From: an uncultured Clostridia bacterium
GTDB taxonomy: Bacteria; Bacillota; Clostridia; Christensenellales; Pumilibacteraceae
Reading direction: 5' to 3'
NCBI GenBank assembly: GCA_948440265.1
Contig: CAOJOK010000001.1
Coordinates: 186,001 to 250,000 of the forward strand
Length of the DNA stretch: 64,000 bases
Both the position numbers and the translations under genes were made by a program. Shown piece after piece: positions 54,701 to 63,825 of this stretch. How positions within the stretch are numbered: the stretch's first letter is position 1; every line of letters starts with the position of its first letter. Below the pieces are notes generated by a model. The model had not been told where the DNA came from. It saw only the letters and a program-made list of their open reading frames with translations, and made no database searches.

Positions 54701-54962
54701 AATCGAATTCCTCCGACAGCTTCTCATATACGGTTCTCGGAACTTCGCATTTGAAAGTACGATTCAAAAGCCGATTTTTCGTACATTTCAAAAAGCACTC
54801 GCGATTGTCGCACAGATATGCGCCCCTGCCGCTTTTTTTGCCTGTACGGTCTATTTCGAACTCGCCTTCGGGACTTCTGACAATTCTTAACAAAAGTCTT
54901 TTATCTTTCATTTGACGACAGGCGATACACATTCTTTCGGGCGACTTCTTTTCCTTTGTCAT
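54693..54962 (-). CDS. rnpM: YlxR family RNA-binding protein (RnpM)
   Basis: An 89-residue DUF448 protein with PERMCIACRQMKDKRLLLRIVR and GRGAYLCDNRECF. Recent work names the family RnpM, a modulator of RNase P. It lies between nusA and ylxQ as usual. Confidence 0.95.
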   Translation of the reverse strand: MTKEKKSPERMCIACRQMKDKRLLLRIVRSPEGEFEIDRTGKKSGRGAYLCDNRECFLKCTKNRLLNRTFKCEVPRTVYEKLSEEFDCE

Positions 54963-54967
54963 TTAAG

Positions 54968-56137
54968 TCAGTCTAAATCTCCAAGGTCTTCGTCAAACAC
55001 GCTGTCGTCCAAAATTTCTTCTTCGACGGGATTATCTTCTTCCACCGCTTTTTCTTCCGCTTTCTTGATTTCCACAAATTGCGAATACGGTCTGACGTCT
55101 ATTTTCCAACCTGTAAGTCTTGCAGCCAGACGAGCGTTTTGTCCGTCCTTACCGATTGCAAGCGACAACTTATCGTCATCGACAACGACTCTCGCAATCT
55201 TTTCGTCGTCGCTTACCTCCACAGCGATAACCTGTGCCGGGCTTAAAGCGCGCGCAATAAATTCCAAAATATCGGGGCACCAAGAAATTATATCTATCTT
55301 TTCTCCGCCGAGTTCGTTTACGATTGCATTGACGCGCATACCGCGATTGCCAACGCAAGCGCCGACCGCGTCGATACTCTTTTCTTCAGTATACACCGCC
55401 ATTTTCGTGCGGTATCCCGCCTCACGGACAATTGCTTTAATCGTAACAAGTTGATTGGCAACTTCGGGAACTTCGAGTTCGAAAAGCTTTCTGACAAAAC
55501 CGGCTACCGTTCTGGAAACAAGCACTTGCGGACCTTTCGGACCGGTACGAATCTTTTTCACAAAAACTTTAACCTTATCGCCGATATTGAACTTATCTCC
55601 GGGTGCTTGGTCCTGCGGCATCATCATAGCTTCTATGCGATTGATTTCTACATAGACGTTTTTGCCGTCTTTAACCTGGTCGATTCTTCTGACAATACCC
55701 GTAACAAGGTCACCCTCTTTTTGGGCAAGCTCGGCATAAGCCATTTCGCCTTCTACTTCGTGAAGCTTTTGATAAATCACCTGCTTGGCTGTCTGCGCAG
55801 CAATACGTCCGAACTCTTTCGGCAAAACTTCTTCGCAGACTCTCTCGCCCACTTTATACTTTTTGTTGATGAGCCGAGCATCTTCAAGGCTGATTTCGGT
55901 ATCCTTGTTTTCTACAACTTCGACAATATTTCTGTATGCAAGAATTTTAATCTTATTTGTTTCGGGAAAAAGTTTCACTTCGATAGCTTGCGCACTCCCC
56001 GTATGCTTTTTATAAGCTATAACAAGTGCGGATTCCAAAGCTTCGATAAAAACTTCCTTTTTTATGCGTTTTTCACGCTCCAATGCATCCAATGCCAAGA
56101 AAAAATCTTTTTTGACTATTTCTTTCTTTGCAGCCAT
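54968..56137 (-). CDS. nusA: Transcription termination/antitermination factor NusA
   Basis: A 389-residue protein: N-terminal polymerase-binding domain, S1 domain (about 135-200), KH1 and KH2 with GNRGMRVNAIVNELGGEKID and AIGKDGQNARLAARLTGWKID, and an acidic tail. TTTTGGAGGAG precedes the ATG. Confidence 0.98.
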   Translation of the reverse strand: MAAKKEIVKKDFFLALDALEREKRIKKEVFIEALESALVIAYKKHTGSAQAIEVKLFPETNKIKILAYRNIVEVVENKDTEISLEDARLINKKYKVGERVCEEVLPKEFGRIAAQTAKQVIYQKLHEVEGEMAYAELAQKEGDLVTGIVRRIDQVKDGKNVYVEINRIEAMMMPQDQAPGDKFNIGDKVKVFVKKIRTGPKGPQVLVSRTVAGFVRKLFELEVPEVANQLVTIKAIVREAGYRTKMAVYTEEKSIDAVGACVGNRGMRVNAIVNELGGEKIDIISWCPDILEFIARALSPAQVIAVEVSDDEKIARVVVDDDKLSLAIGKDGQNARLAARLTGWKIDVRPYSQFVEIKKAEEKAVEEDNPVEEEILDDSVFDEDLGDLD

Positions 56138-56161
56138 TTAAGGTCTCCTCCAAAATATATC

Positions 56162-56623
56162 TTACTCGAATTTTACCAAAGGTCGAACCAAAGCAACCTT
56201 CGTCATTTCCAACTTTAACTCGCGTCCCGCTGTTTCAATGGTAATCGTATGCTCCGCTTTTTCTTTTAAAATGCCCTCGTATACTTTCTTACCCATATGC
56301 GGCGCGTAGAGCTTTACTTCCACTTCGCGTCCGTAATTTCTTTCGTAATCGCGTTGCTTTTTAAACGGTCTGTCCAGCCCCGGCGACGATATATTGAGCA
56401 CATAAGCGTCCTTAATCGGGTCGGCTTCGTCAAGTATAGGGTTTACCGCATTATGAACCACTTCGCAATCATCCAAGGTCACTCCGCGCGGAATATCGAT
56501 AAAGACCGTCAGATTCATCTGACCGTACTTTTTTACGAACTCGATATCCACAATCTCATAACCGAGATTTTCCACCGTCGTTCTAATCAAACCGTCCACA
56601 ACGTCAACAGTTTTTTCAGCCAT
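56162..56623 (-). CDS. rimP: Ribosome maturation factor RimP
   Basis: A 153-residue 30S maturation factor. The VENLGYEIVDIEFVKKYGQMNL start and the ISSPGLDRPFKKQRDYERN block are conserved. The ATG at 56623 has AGGAGGAG upstream; the codons further upstream lie in the leader. First gene of the long translation operon. Confidence 0.96.
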   Translation of the reverse strand: MAEKTVDVVDGLIRTTVENLGYEIVDIEFVKKYGQMNLTVFIDIPRGVTLDDCEVVHNAVNPILDEADPIKDAYVLNISSPGLDRPFKKQRDYERNYGREVEVKLYAPHMGKKVYEGILKEKAEHTITIETAGRELKLEMTKVALVRPLVKFE

Positions 56624-56694
56624 ACTCCTCCTAATAAACTTTGAGAGCGGACCGTCAAGCCCACTCTCTAAGTCTACCATATTTAACTGTGAAT

Positions 56695-56723
56695 ATTATA
56701 TCACGTTGTCGCAAAAAAATCAA
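56695..56723 (-). promoter_or_regulatory. Sigma-A promoter of the rimP-nusA-infB operon
   Basis: TTGATT (56718-56723), a 17-nt spacer and TATAAT (56695-56700). The -35 overlaps the stop of the PolC-like gene, so this operon has its own promoter. The leader can fold a GAGAG-based hairpin (near 56643-56668). Confidence 0.85.
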
Positions 56724-58282
56724 GCATTTGTGCGCATCATTTCTATAAGTTTTATAAAAACTTCGGCAGTGGCAATCGCATCGTAAATGCCGCGATGAGC
56801 GCTCAAATTCTCCACACCGAAATGCTTTGTCAAATTAGACAGCTTATATCTTCTGAGCGTCGGCAAATATTTTTTTGCCAGCACAATCGTATCCATCATT
56901 TCGTTTTCAAAATATATATTCTGCCTTGCTCCGTTTACCGCAATAAACCCGTAATCGAATTGCACATTCTGTCCGACCAAAATAGTGTTATAAGAATACT
57001 TATAGAAATCCAGCAGTACTTCGTCGATAAGCGGCTGTCCCATAACGTCGCTGTCTTTGATACCCGTAAGTTGTGTAATCTTTTCCGGTATCGATATCTT
57101 GGGGTCTATATAAGTATTGAATGTATCTTGGAATTTCCCGTCTACGATTCTGACGGCGCCTATCTCAATAATTCTGTCGTTTTTGGGGGCAAAACCCGTC
57201 GTTTCCAAATCGAAAACACAAAATGTCTTTCCCAATAAAAAAGGTTCCGGCTCCTTGACTACATCAAAAAGAGTGGCTTGTTTTACGGATACAAACGGTT
57301 GCGGAAAGACCGAATGATATTCGTCGTCCACACGTCTGCGCAATCTGTTTATTTTAAAATTCTTCGGCAAAGTACACAGGCATATATCGTTAGGCCAAAA
57401 AGTAACCTGACCTTCTCTCACATTGTCTACCGTCAGTTTGCCGCGAGCGACTATCTGTTTTCCGTCTTTCAAAAGAGTAATCTGATTTTCCGTTTTTTTA
57501 TTCGGAAAATATAGACAGGATATACTCCCCGTAAAATCGGAAAGAGTGAATTTATAGTATTTTCTATCGGGATTGTCTCGCTTCGCTAGTTCACGAAATC
57601 CGGAAATAGTACCGCACAAAACCACTCCGACGGCTTCGCTTTTTGCATCTTCTATGTATTTGGCTTTTTCATAAACAATTTTGCCTATAAATTCTTCCAC
57701 GTTTTCAGGCTGTATGACCCTTCCCAAATTATAATCGTCCAGCTTAAAACGACTTTTTTCGTCTTCCATTTCCCGCTCGATTTCGTCAATGCCTTCCGAA
57801 TCGTCATCATCTACATTAACGAACTTTATCACCGTCGGTTCGCAGTAAAGACTTTTGATATGTTCCTCGATTTTTTTACCTGCGCTCTTTTTATTGCAGT
57901 AATCGCAAACCGAATCGCTCATACGAAAAGTGATAAATATTTTTCCGTCCGAAAAATCAGTTACTATGTCTTCTTGCGTTACCATAGTGGAAAGCATAGG
58001 AAACTGCTTTAAAAACTCTAAAATCTCGGGGATAAAAAAGTCTCTGTCGAAATGACTTTTGACCAGCTTAATTTCTATATTGGAAAAATCGCCGTTAAAA
58101 ACTCTTTTAACCGCAGTGGCTATCGCGTCCTTCTGTGAAAAAACGTCATTCTCTCGACTTTCCGGATAAGCAAAAGTCAAAGTCAAAAGCTCGCCTTCTA
58201 TAACGAACTGCGCGTTTCTCAACCGCAAATAAGCGAATTTCTCATTCGTTATTTCATTGAATTTATCAACAAACGTCTGCAA
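56720..58282 (-). CDS. PolC-like exonuclease: PolC N-terminal region, OB fold and DEDDh exonuclease, without PHP or polymerase
   Basis: A 520-residue protein at the place where polC normally lies (ispG, polC, rimP). Residues 1-185 resemble the PolC N-terminal domain, about 186-305 the OB fold (YYKFTLSDFTGSISCLYFP), and 350-515 the proofreading exonuclease: D358 and E360 in FDLETTG, D443 in QFDYGF, H496 and D501 in HRGIYDAIATA. In PolC the exonuclease is inserted in the PHP domain; here no PHP half (no HLHT or TDH motif) and no polymerase remain, and the operon leaves no space for them. QATLF at 335-339 resembles a beta-clamp binding motif. A CxxC pair (C126, C129) is also present. Its start lies inside the ispG end. 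It is likely active as a 3'-5' exonuclease. Confidence 0.85.
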   Translation of the reverse strand: MQTFVDKFNEITNEKFAYLRLRNAQFVIEGELLTLTFAYPESRENDVFSQKDAIATAVKRVFNGDFSNIEIKLVKSHFDRDFFIPEILEFLKQFPMLSTMVTQEDIVTDFSDGKIFITFRMSDSVCDYCNKKSAGKKIEEHIKSLYCEPTVIKFVNVDDDDSEGIDEIEREMEDEKSRFKLDDYNLGRVIQPENVEEFIGKIVYEKAKYIEDAKSEAVGVVLCGTISGFRELAKRDNPDRKYYKFTLSDFTGSISCLYFPNKKTENQITLLKDGKQIVARGKLTVDNVREGQVTFWPNDICLCTLPKNFKINRLRRRVDDEYHSVFPQPFVSVKQATLFDVVKEPEPFLLGKTFCVFDLETTGFAPKNDRIIEIGAVRIVDGKFQDTFNTYIDPKISIPEKITQLTGIKDSDVMGQPLIDEVLLDFYKYSYNTILVGQNVQFDYGFIAVNGARQNIYFENEMMDTIVLAKKYLPTLRRYKLSNLTKHFGVENLSAHRGIYDAIATAEVFIKLIEMMRTNA

Positions 58283-59315
58283 TCAATCTTCCTACCTTTT
58301 GTTTAAACTCTGCAACCGCCTTGTCAAACGGTAAATTTGCCGTTATTTTTCCTTTTTCGAAAATAACGGCTTTTTCACTGCCGCCCGCTATACCGATATC
58401 GGCGTCCTTTGCTTCTCCCGGTCCATTTACGACGCAACCCATAACCGCAATTTTAAGTCGTTTTTCCACCCCCTTGACAAGCTCGCCGATTTCACTCGCC
58501 AATTTGGGCATATCATAATGGCATCTCGAACAGGTCGGGCAGGAAACCACTTCGCAGTAATCTCTCAAATTCAATGCTTTTAAAATATCGACGGCAGCAT
58601 AAACTTCTTTAACCGGGTCGCCAGTTAACGAAACTCTGATTGTATTTCCTATACCGTCGGCAAGCAAAGTTCCTATTCCTATTGCGGATTTAATGTTCCC
58701 CATTCCCTCGCCGCCGGACTCCGTCACGCCTATATGCAGCGGATAATCGCACTGCTTATTTATAAGCCTATATGTTTCTATTGTCGTCATAACAGACGAA
58801 GATTTCGCCGAAACAACTATGTCGTAAAAGCCGAAACGCTCTAAAAGAGCAACCCCTTTCAGTGCACTCTCAGAAAGCGCTTTCGCCCCCGAACCGTACT
58901 TGCTTTCCAATTCTTTTTCAATAGAGCCGCCGTTAACTCCCACTCTTATAGCCACGCCGTTGGCTCTGCACGCGTCTGCCACCAAGCGAACTTTATCTTC
59001 GCCGCCGATATTTCCGGGGTTTATTCTGACCTTGGAAAATCCGATTTCTCCGCATTTGACCGCAAGCCGATAATCGAACTGAATATCCGCAACAAGCGGC
59101 ACGTCGGCAAATTCTTTGATTAGCATTTTAGCACATTCGATGTCATTGTCATCTGAAATCGCAAGCCGAATTATATCACAGCCCGCACTTTTCAGCCTTT
59201 TGATTTGCTCTGAGCAGGCATTGAAATCCGAAGACGAGCAATTAAGCATCGACTGTACGGATACGGGAGCGTCCTCTCCCACTTTTATCTTTCCCACTTG
59301 AACGACTTTTTTCAT
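58266..59315 (-). CDS. ispG: 4-hydroxy-3-methylbut-2-en-1-yl diphosphate synthase
   Basis: A 349-residue MEP-pathway enzyme: TIM barrel plus iron-sulfur domain. The 4Fe-4S cysteines are in CPTCSRC and MGCVVNGPGEA. It follows rseP, as in clostridia, and overlaps the PolC-like gene by 17 nt. Confidence 0.97.
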   Translation of the reverse strand: MKKVVQVGKIKVGEDAPVSVQSMLNCSSSDFNACSEQIKRLKSAGCDIIRLAISDDNDIECAKMLIKEFADVPLVADIQFDYRLAVKCGEIGFSKVRINPGNIGGEDKVRLVADACRANGVAIRVGVNGGSIEKELESKYGSGAKALSESALKGVALLERFGFYDIVVSAKSSSVMTTIETYRLINKQCDYPLHIGVTESGGEGMGNIKSAIGIGTLLADGIGNTIRVSLTGDPVKEVYAAVDILKALNLRDYCEVVSCPTCSRCHYDMPKLASEIGELVKGVEKRLKIAVMGCVVNGPGEAKDADIGIAGGSEKAVIFEKGKITANLPFDKAVAEFKQKVGRLIADVC

Positions 59316-59319
59316 CGCT

Positions 59320-60483
59320 TCAAAATCCTCTCATAAACATACCGATAACGTCTATTATTATCACAAGACCGAACAATGCCACAAGCCCTACAAAATGAAT
59401 AATATTTTCCACCTTTTTATTTACAGGCTTCTTTCTTATCCATTCTATAAGCGTGAAAACCACCTTAGAGCCGTCTAAAGCAGGAATGGGTAAAATATTG
59501 AATATCGCAAGGTTGCTCGCTATGAGCGGCAAAAAAACCAATATATTTAGCCAGTTTTGAGATGCTACTTCCGCAAAAGAACTGACTGTTCCTATAGGTC
59601 CCGTCAAAGCGGTTATTGCGATTTGTCCTGTAATAAGCTTACCGAACGAACCCAATATCATCCAGGAAAATTTAAACGTCATAGGAACGGAATACAAAAT
59701 TGATTTCCCGACACCGACACTTACATACTCGTTTTTAGATTGAAAACCAAGCCCGTCGTATTCCTGCTGCTTTCCCTCGTCATCGGTATAAACTATCTTT
59801 TGAACGGCGACTTCCTCCTCAGTAATCTCTCCGCTTCTCAAAACTGTAAGCTTCACGACGTCTCCGAGTTTATAATCGGCAAGCAATTCCGAATAGCTGT
59901 TCATAACGCCTATTTCTTTACCGTTTACGGCTACGATTTCATCGCCTTCTTGCAAAGAATTATAATAAATTCCTGGCTCTTGCGTTTCGAACACATAAGT
60001 GACGGTGGGCTTGGCATATCCGACAATCAAAACAAAAATAAAAGAAAAGAATATCGCCGATATAAAATTAAAAAGCGGTCCTGCTATGAAAACAATTATA
60101 CGCTTCCAGGGTTTTTGCTCGTCGAAAAGGAGATAATCTCTTTTTACCGCCGTGTCCGCAGTGCTATCGACTGTTTCCGCATCCTTGTTTTCCGCAACCT
60201 CTTCGAATACCGTAGTCTCCGTCTCTTTTTTACCGATTGTGGTTCCGTCGGCATTGTCTTCGCCTGCAAAAGCACAATAGCCGCCGAGCGGCACTAATCT
60301 CAAAGTAAATTTCTCACCGCTCTTTTTATTCTTTTTTTGAAAAAGCTTCGGACCGAATCCGACGGAAAATTCATCGATTTTAAATTTCAAAATCTTTCCG
60401 GCAACATAATGTCCAAGCTCGTGTATAACAACCATAAGCAATAGTATGACTATTCCGAGTAAAATGTAAAGAAAAAATTTCAA
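59320..60483 (-). CDS. rseP: Site-2 protease family RIP metalloprotease RseP
   Basis: A 387-residue membrane protease: HELGH zinc motif at the first helix (residues 21-25), a single PDZ domain in the middle and the second site LPIPALDGSK near the C-terminus. It carries an acidic loop of about 35 residues (around 78-115) where the family is usually shorter. The start is a TTG at 60483 with GGGAG upstream, within the dxr stop. Confidence 0.96.
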   Translation of the reverse strand: MKFFLYILLGIVILLLMVVIHELGHYVAGKILKFKIDEFSVGFGPKLFQKKNKKSGEKFTLRLVPLGGYCAFAGEDNADGTTIGKKETETTVFEEVAENKDAETVDSTADTAVKRDYLLFDEQKPWKRIIVFIAGPLFNFISAIFFSFIFVLIVGYAKPTVTYVFETQEPGIYYNSLQEGDEIVAVNGKEIGVMNSYSELLADYKLGDVVKLTVLRSGEITEEEVAVQKIVYTDDEGKQQEYDGLGFQSKNEYVSVGVGKSILYSVPMTFKFSWMILGSFGKLITGQIAITALTGPIGTVSSFAEVASQNWLNILVFLPLIASNLAIFNILPIPALDGSKVVFTLIEWIRKKPVNKKVENIIHFVGLVALFGLVIIIDVIGMFMRGF

Positions 60484-61628
60484 TTCAAACTCCCTTTCCG
60501 ATTATAGTCTCTCATTAGCTTATCGAACACTTCGTCAAAAGTTTCATAAATTTCATCGATAGTAGGCTCGTGTATTATTTGCGATTCGGCAAGCACTTTC
60601 TCGATAATTATACTTATGTCCGTAAAACCTATCTTATTATTCAAAAAGAGCCTGATGCAAGCTTCGTTTGCCGCATTGAATATACAAGGCGCATTGCCTC
60701 CCGCTTTTAACACTTCTCTTGCCAAACGCGGCAAAAAAAACGTTTCTTCATCAGGTTCGCAAAAAGTCAATGCTTTATCGAAGTTGAAACGCACCGAATC
60801 GAGCGGTAATCTCTCGGGATATGTCAAAGCGGTCTGAATGGGCAGTTCCATATTGGGCGCCGCCATTTGCGAAATAATACTGCCGTCATCGAATTCTACC
60901 ATAGAATGAATGACGCTTTGCGGATGAATGACATAATCAATATTACTTGTATCGAATAGCCACCTTGCTTCGATAATTTCCAGTGCTTTATTCATCATAG
61001 TGGCACTGTCGACAGATATTTTCCGCCCCATATTCCAAGTGGGATGACAAACCGCCATTTCGGGCGTAACCGTAGACAAAAACTCTTTTGTTTTTCCGAA
61101 GAAAGGTCCTCCGCTCGCCGTCAATATTATCCGCCGAAGTTCACGCTTGTTTCCTGCTCGCAGACATTGCCAGACCGCCGAATGTTCGCTGTCAATCGGA
61201 AGCAGTTCCTTTCGTGCTTTTTCAGCCGCTTCTATGACAAGCTTGCCTCCTGCCACCAAAGACTCTTTATTTGCCAATGCAACGGTAATGCCATTCGAAA
61301 GCGCCGTCATCACAGCACGTAAACCGCACATTCCGACAACGGCAACGACAATAACGTCTATATCGGAACGCGCCGCAATTTCACACAAAGCATTTTTTCC
61401 GCCTACTATTTCCAAACCTTTAAAAAAATCTTTGCCATTAGAAAAAGACGCATCGTCCGATATACCCACAATTTGCGGCTTAAATTCGTCGGCTTGTTTT
61501 TTCAGTTCGTCTATATTTGAATTGACGCATAATGCGACAACTTTAAACTTATCGGGAAACCTTCTGACAACGTTCAACGTCTGACGACCGATTGAACCGC
61601 TGCTTCCCAGAATAGCTATTCTTTTCAT
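60480..61628 (-). CDS. dxr: 1-deoxy-D-xylulose-5-phosphate reductoisomerase
   Basis: A 382-residue MEP-pathway enzyme, second step. The NADPH site is LGSSGSIGRQTLNVV, and the metal/substrate motifs are LLPIDSEHSAVWQCL and PTWNMGRKISVDSATMMNKALEIIEA in the usual order. It overlaps cdsA by 4 nt. Confidence 0.98.
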   Translation of the reverse strand: MKRIAILGSSGSIGRQTLNVVRRFPDKFKVVALCVNSNIDELKKQADEFKPQIVGISDDASFSNGKDFFKGLEIVGGKNALCEIAARSDIDVIVVAVVGMCGLRAVMTALSNGITVALANKESLVAGGKLVIEAAEKARKELLPIDSEHSAVWQCLRAGNKRELRRIILTASGGPFFGKTKEFLSTVTPEMAVCHPTWNMGRKISVDSATMMNKALEIIEARWLFDTSNIDYVIHPQSVIHSMVEFDDGSIISQMAAPNMELPIQTALTYPERLPLDSVRFNFDKALTFCEPDEETFFLPRLAREVLKAGGNAPCIFNAANEACIRLFLNNKIGFTDISIIIEKVLAESQIIHEPTIDEIYETFDEVFDKLMRDYNRKGSLN

Positions 61629-62491
61629 AAGGCAGACAATATGTTAAGGTAAATAAACAGGAACACCGAACAGACAATCATACCGTCCACCCTATCCATA
61701 AAACCGCCGTGACCGGGCAAAATCTTACCGAAGTCTTTAATTCCGCAATTGCGCTTTACATACGAAGCAAGCAAGTCTCCGACTTGAACGAAGAATGCAC
61801 CACAAAAACCTATGACAAGATAATGCACTACATTGGTAACCGTAGTATTGCCGATAGGCGCCAAACCGAATATTCCGTATGTGGCAAGCAATAATAACAT
61901 AGCTCCGCCCAGCAAACCGCCTATAAAACCGCCTATGGCTCCGGCAATAGTTTTATTCGGACTTATCGACGGACAAAGTTTCGGACCGTTGAATATCGAA
62001 CCGATAATATAAGCAAATGTATCCACCAAACACGGCGTCACAAACACAAAAAACAAGCCCGCCGTCCTATAAGGCCCGTCGAATTGATTTATTCCAAGCA
62101 TATAAATAAACAAAGTTGTCGGATAAATCAAAGTTAAAATAGTGCCCGTAGCATTGCTTATCGTTCTCTTTTTACTGAACATAGTGTATATAGCGCAAAC
62201 TATAATTACCAAAAGCAACACTCCGAAGTATGCCGTTATTCCGCCGCTCTGCTTGAACTCCGTAACAAGTATAAAAACTAAGTACCCTAAAATAATATTC
62301 AATAAAATAAGCTGGTCATAAGTTTTGGAGTACCTATTGGATATGGCTTTTGCCATTTCCAAGCTTGCGCCCACCATAATCGAAACAGTAAAAATATCGT
62401 ACGCAAAACCGAAACCGAGAAGACTTAAAGTCAAAACGCCGGCATAGACAATAAAAATAAATATACCTGTTATTATTCTTTTAAATTTCAT
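61625..62491 (-). CDS. cdsA: Phosphatidate cytidylyltransferase
   Basis: A 288-residue polytopic protein ending with the CTP-transferase signature SYVKRNCGIKDFGKILPGHG followed by DRVD. It makes CDP-diacylglycerol for phospholipids. It starts right after uppS. Confidence 0.97.
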   Translation of the reverse strand: MKFKRIITGIFIFIVYAGVLTLSLLGFGFAYDIFTVSIMVGASLEMAKAISNRYSKTYDQLILLNIILGYLVFILVTEFKQSGGITAYFGVLLLVIIVCAIYTMFSKKRTISNATGTILTLIYPTTLFIYMLGINQFDGPYRTAGLFFVFVTPCLVDTFAYIIGSIFNGPKLCPSISPNKTIAGAIGGFIGGLLGGAMLLLLATYGIFGLAPIGNTTVTNVVHYLVIGFCGAFFVQVGDLLASYVKRNCGIKDFGKILPGHGGFMDRVDGMIVCSVFLFIYLNILSAL

Positions 62492-63193
62492 TTATACTTT
62501 TCCGAATCTTCTGTCTCTTTTTTCGTATTCAGCTAAAATAGATTGCAACTCACTTTCATTAAAGTCAGGCCAAAGCGTATTTGTTACAATCACTTCGCTG
62601 TAAGCCGCCTGATAAAGCATAAAGTTGCTCAACCGATATTCTCCGCTTGTCCTAACTATCAAATCGGGGTCAGGCAAACCCGATGTGTACAGATGTGAAG
62701 CAAATATTTCTTCATTCACTTCTTTTCCTTCCTGCACGCATTTATTGACCGCACGAATAATTTCATCTCGACTGCCGTAATTCAGACCTATATTGACCAC
62801 GGCTTTTTCACCGTCGGCGCTTTCCGAAACTACTTTGTCAAGGCTGGCTCTGATGTCTGCATCGAAATACGAAAGGTCGCCCATAAACACAACCTTAACG
62901 CCTTCATCAATCAATTCTTTAAGCATATCATAAATATTCTCTCGAATCAACTGCATTAAGGCGGCAACTTCGTCTTTGGGACGGTTGCGATTTTCCGTAG
63001 AAAAGGCAAAGAGAGAAACAACCTTTATCCCAAGGCGAACGCAAGCGGTAATAATTTTGCGCATCGTTTTGACGCCCTCTCTGTGTCCGAACTTGCGCGG
63101 TAAAAGCCGCTTTGTAGCCCACCGTCCGTTTCCGTCCATAATGAAAGCTATGTGCGTGGGTAACCTGTCTTTGTCGATTTTATCAGACTTCAA
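62492..63193 (-). CDS. uppS: Isoprenyl transferase (undecaprenyl diphosphate synthase)
   Basis: A 233-residue cis-prenyltransferase with AFIMDGNGRWATKR near the start and the RTSGEYRLSNFMLYQAAYSE motif. It makes the lipid carrier for cell-wall synthesis. The start is a TTG at 63193 (GGAG upstream), overlapping the frr end. Confidence 0.97.
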   Translation of the reverse strand: MKSDKIDKDRLPTHIAFIMDGNGRWATKRLLPRKFGHREGVKTMRKIITACVRLGIKVVSLFAFSTENRNRPKDEVAALMQLIRENIYDMLKELIDEGVKVVFMGDLSYFDADIRASLDKVVSESADGEKAVVNIGLNYGSRDEIIRAVNKCVQEGKEVNEEIFASHLYTSGLPDPDLIVRTSGEYRLSNFMLYQAAYSEVIVTNTLWPDFNESELQSILAEYEKRDRRFGKV

Positions 63194-63758
63194 GAATCTC
63201 CGCCTCTTTCTCTTTAAATAATTTATCGGCGTTTTCGATTGCTTTATCGAGAATTTTCTGAACTTCTTTTTCTATAGTTACAACTTCGTCTTCCGTCACC
63301 AAGCTGTCTTTTTTCAGCTTTTTAACCGCTTCGAGAATGTCACGGCGCTCGTTGCGCAGAACAACTTTGGAATCTTCCGCCGTCTTTTTTATCTGCTTGC
63401 AAAGCTCTTTACGCCTTTCTTCCGTAAGTTGCGGGAATATCAATCTGATATTTTTGCCGTCATCGGATGGATTAATACCTATATCCGACGCCGCTATCGC
63501 CTTACTGACTTCTTTAAGCATACTCGCATCCCAAAGAGAAATCATAAGCGTTCTCGCGTCGGGAACGGTTATATTTGCCATTTGATTCAAGGGAGTCGGT
63601 GTACCGTAATAGTCAACCACAATCTTATTCAGTATCTGCGGATTGGCTCTACCTGCCCTTACGGTAAGCAATTCGCCTTTAAGATGTTCGAGCGCCTTGC
63701 CGATGCGAGACTCATACTTGTCAAACTCACTTTTCACCTGAGGATTATTTATATTCAT
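63183..63758 (-). CDS. frr: Ribosome recycling factor
   Basis: A 191-residue RRF of the usual size: a three-helix bundle with the VRAGRANPQILNKIVVDYYG block and the C-terminal KAIENADKLFKEKEAEIL helix. It splits post-termination ribosomes with EF-G. TAGGAGGT precedes the ATG. Confidence 0.98.
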   Translation of the reverse strand: MNINNPQVKSEFDKYESRIGKALEHLKGELLTVRAGRANPQILNKIVVDYYGTPTPLNQMANITVPDARTLMISLWDASMLKEVSKAIAASDIGINPSDDGKNIRLIFPQLTEERRKELCKQIKKTAEDSKVVLRNERRDILEAVKKLKKDSLVTEDEVVTIEKEVQKILDKAIENADKLFKEKEAEILEV

Positions 63759-63790
63759 AAATCGACCTCCTAACGTCTATAATCACAACT

Positions 63791-63819
63791 ATTATATCAA
63801 ATATATAAAAATAAAACAA
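63791..63819 (-). promoter_or_regulatory. Sigma-A promoter of the frr-uppS-cdsA-dxr-rseP-ispG unit
   Basis: TTGTTT (63814-63819), a 17-nt spacer and TATAAT (63791-63796) lie between pyrH and frr. Confidence 0.8.
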
Positions 63820-63825
63820 CTATAT

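Noticed and set aside
56640..56720. Frameshifted remainder of polC downstream of the exonuclease
   Set aside because: Only about 95 bp separate the stop from the rimP start, filled by a promoter and a ribosome site; there is no room for PHP or polymerase sequence.
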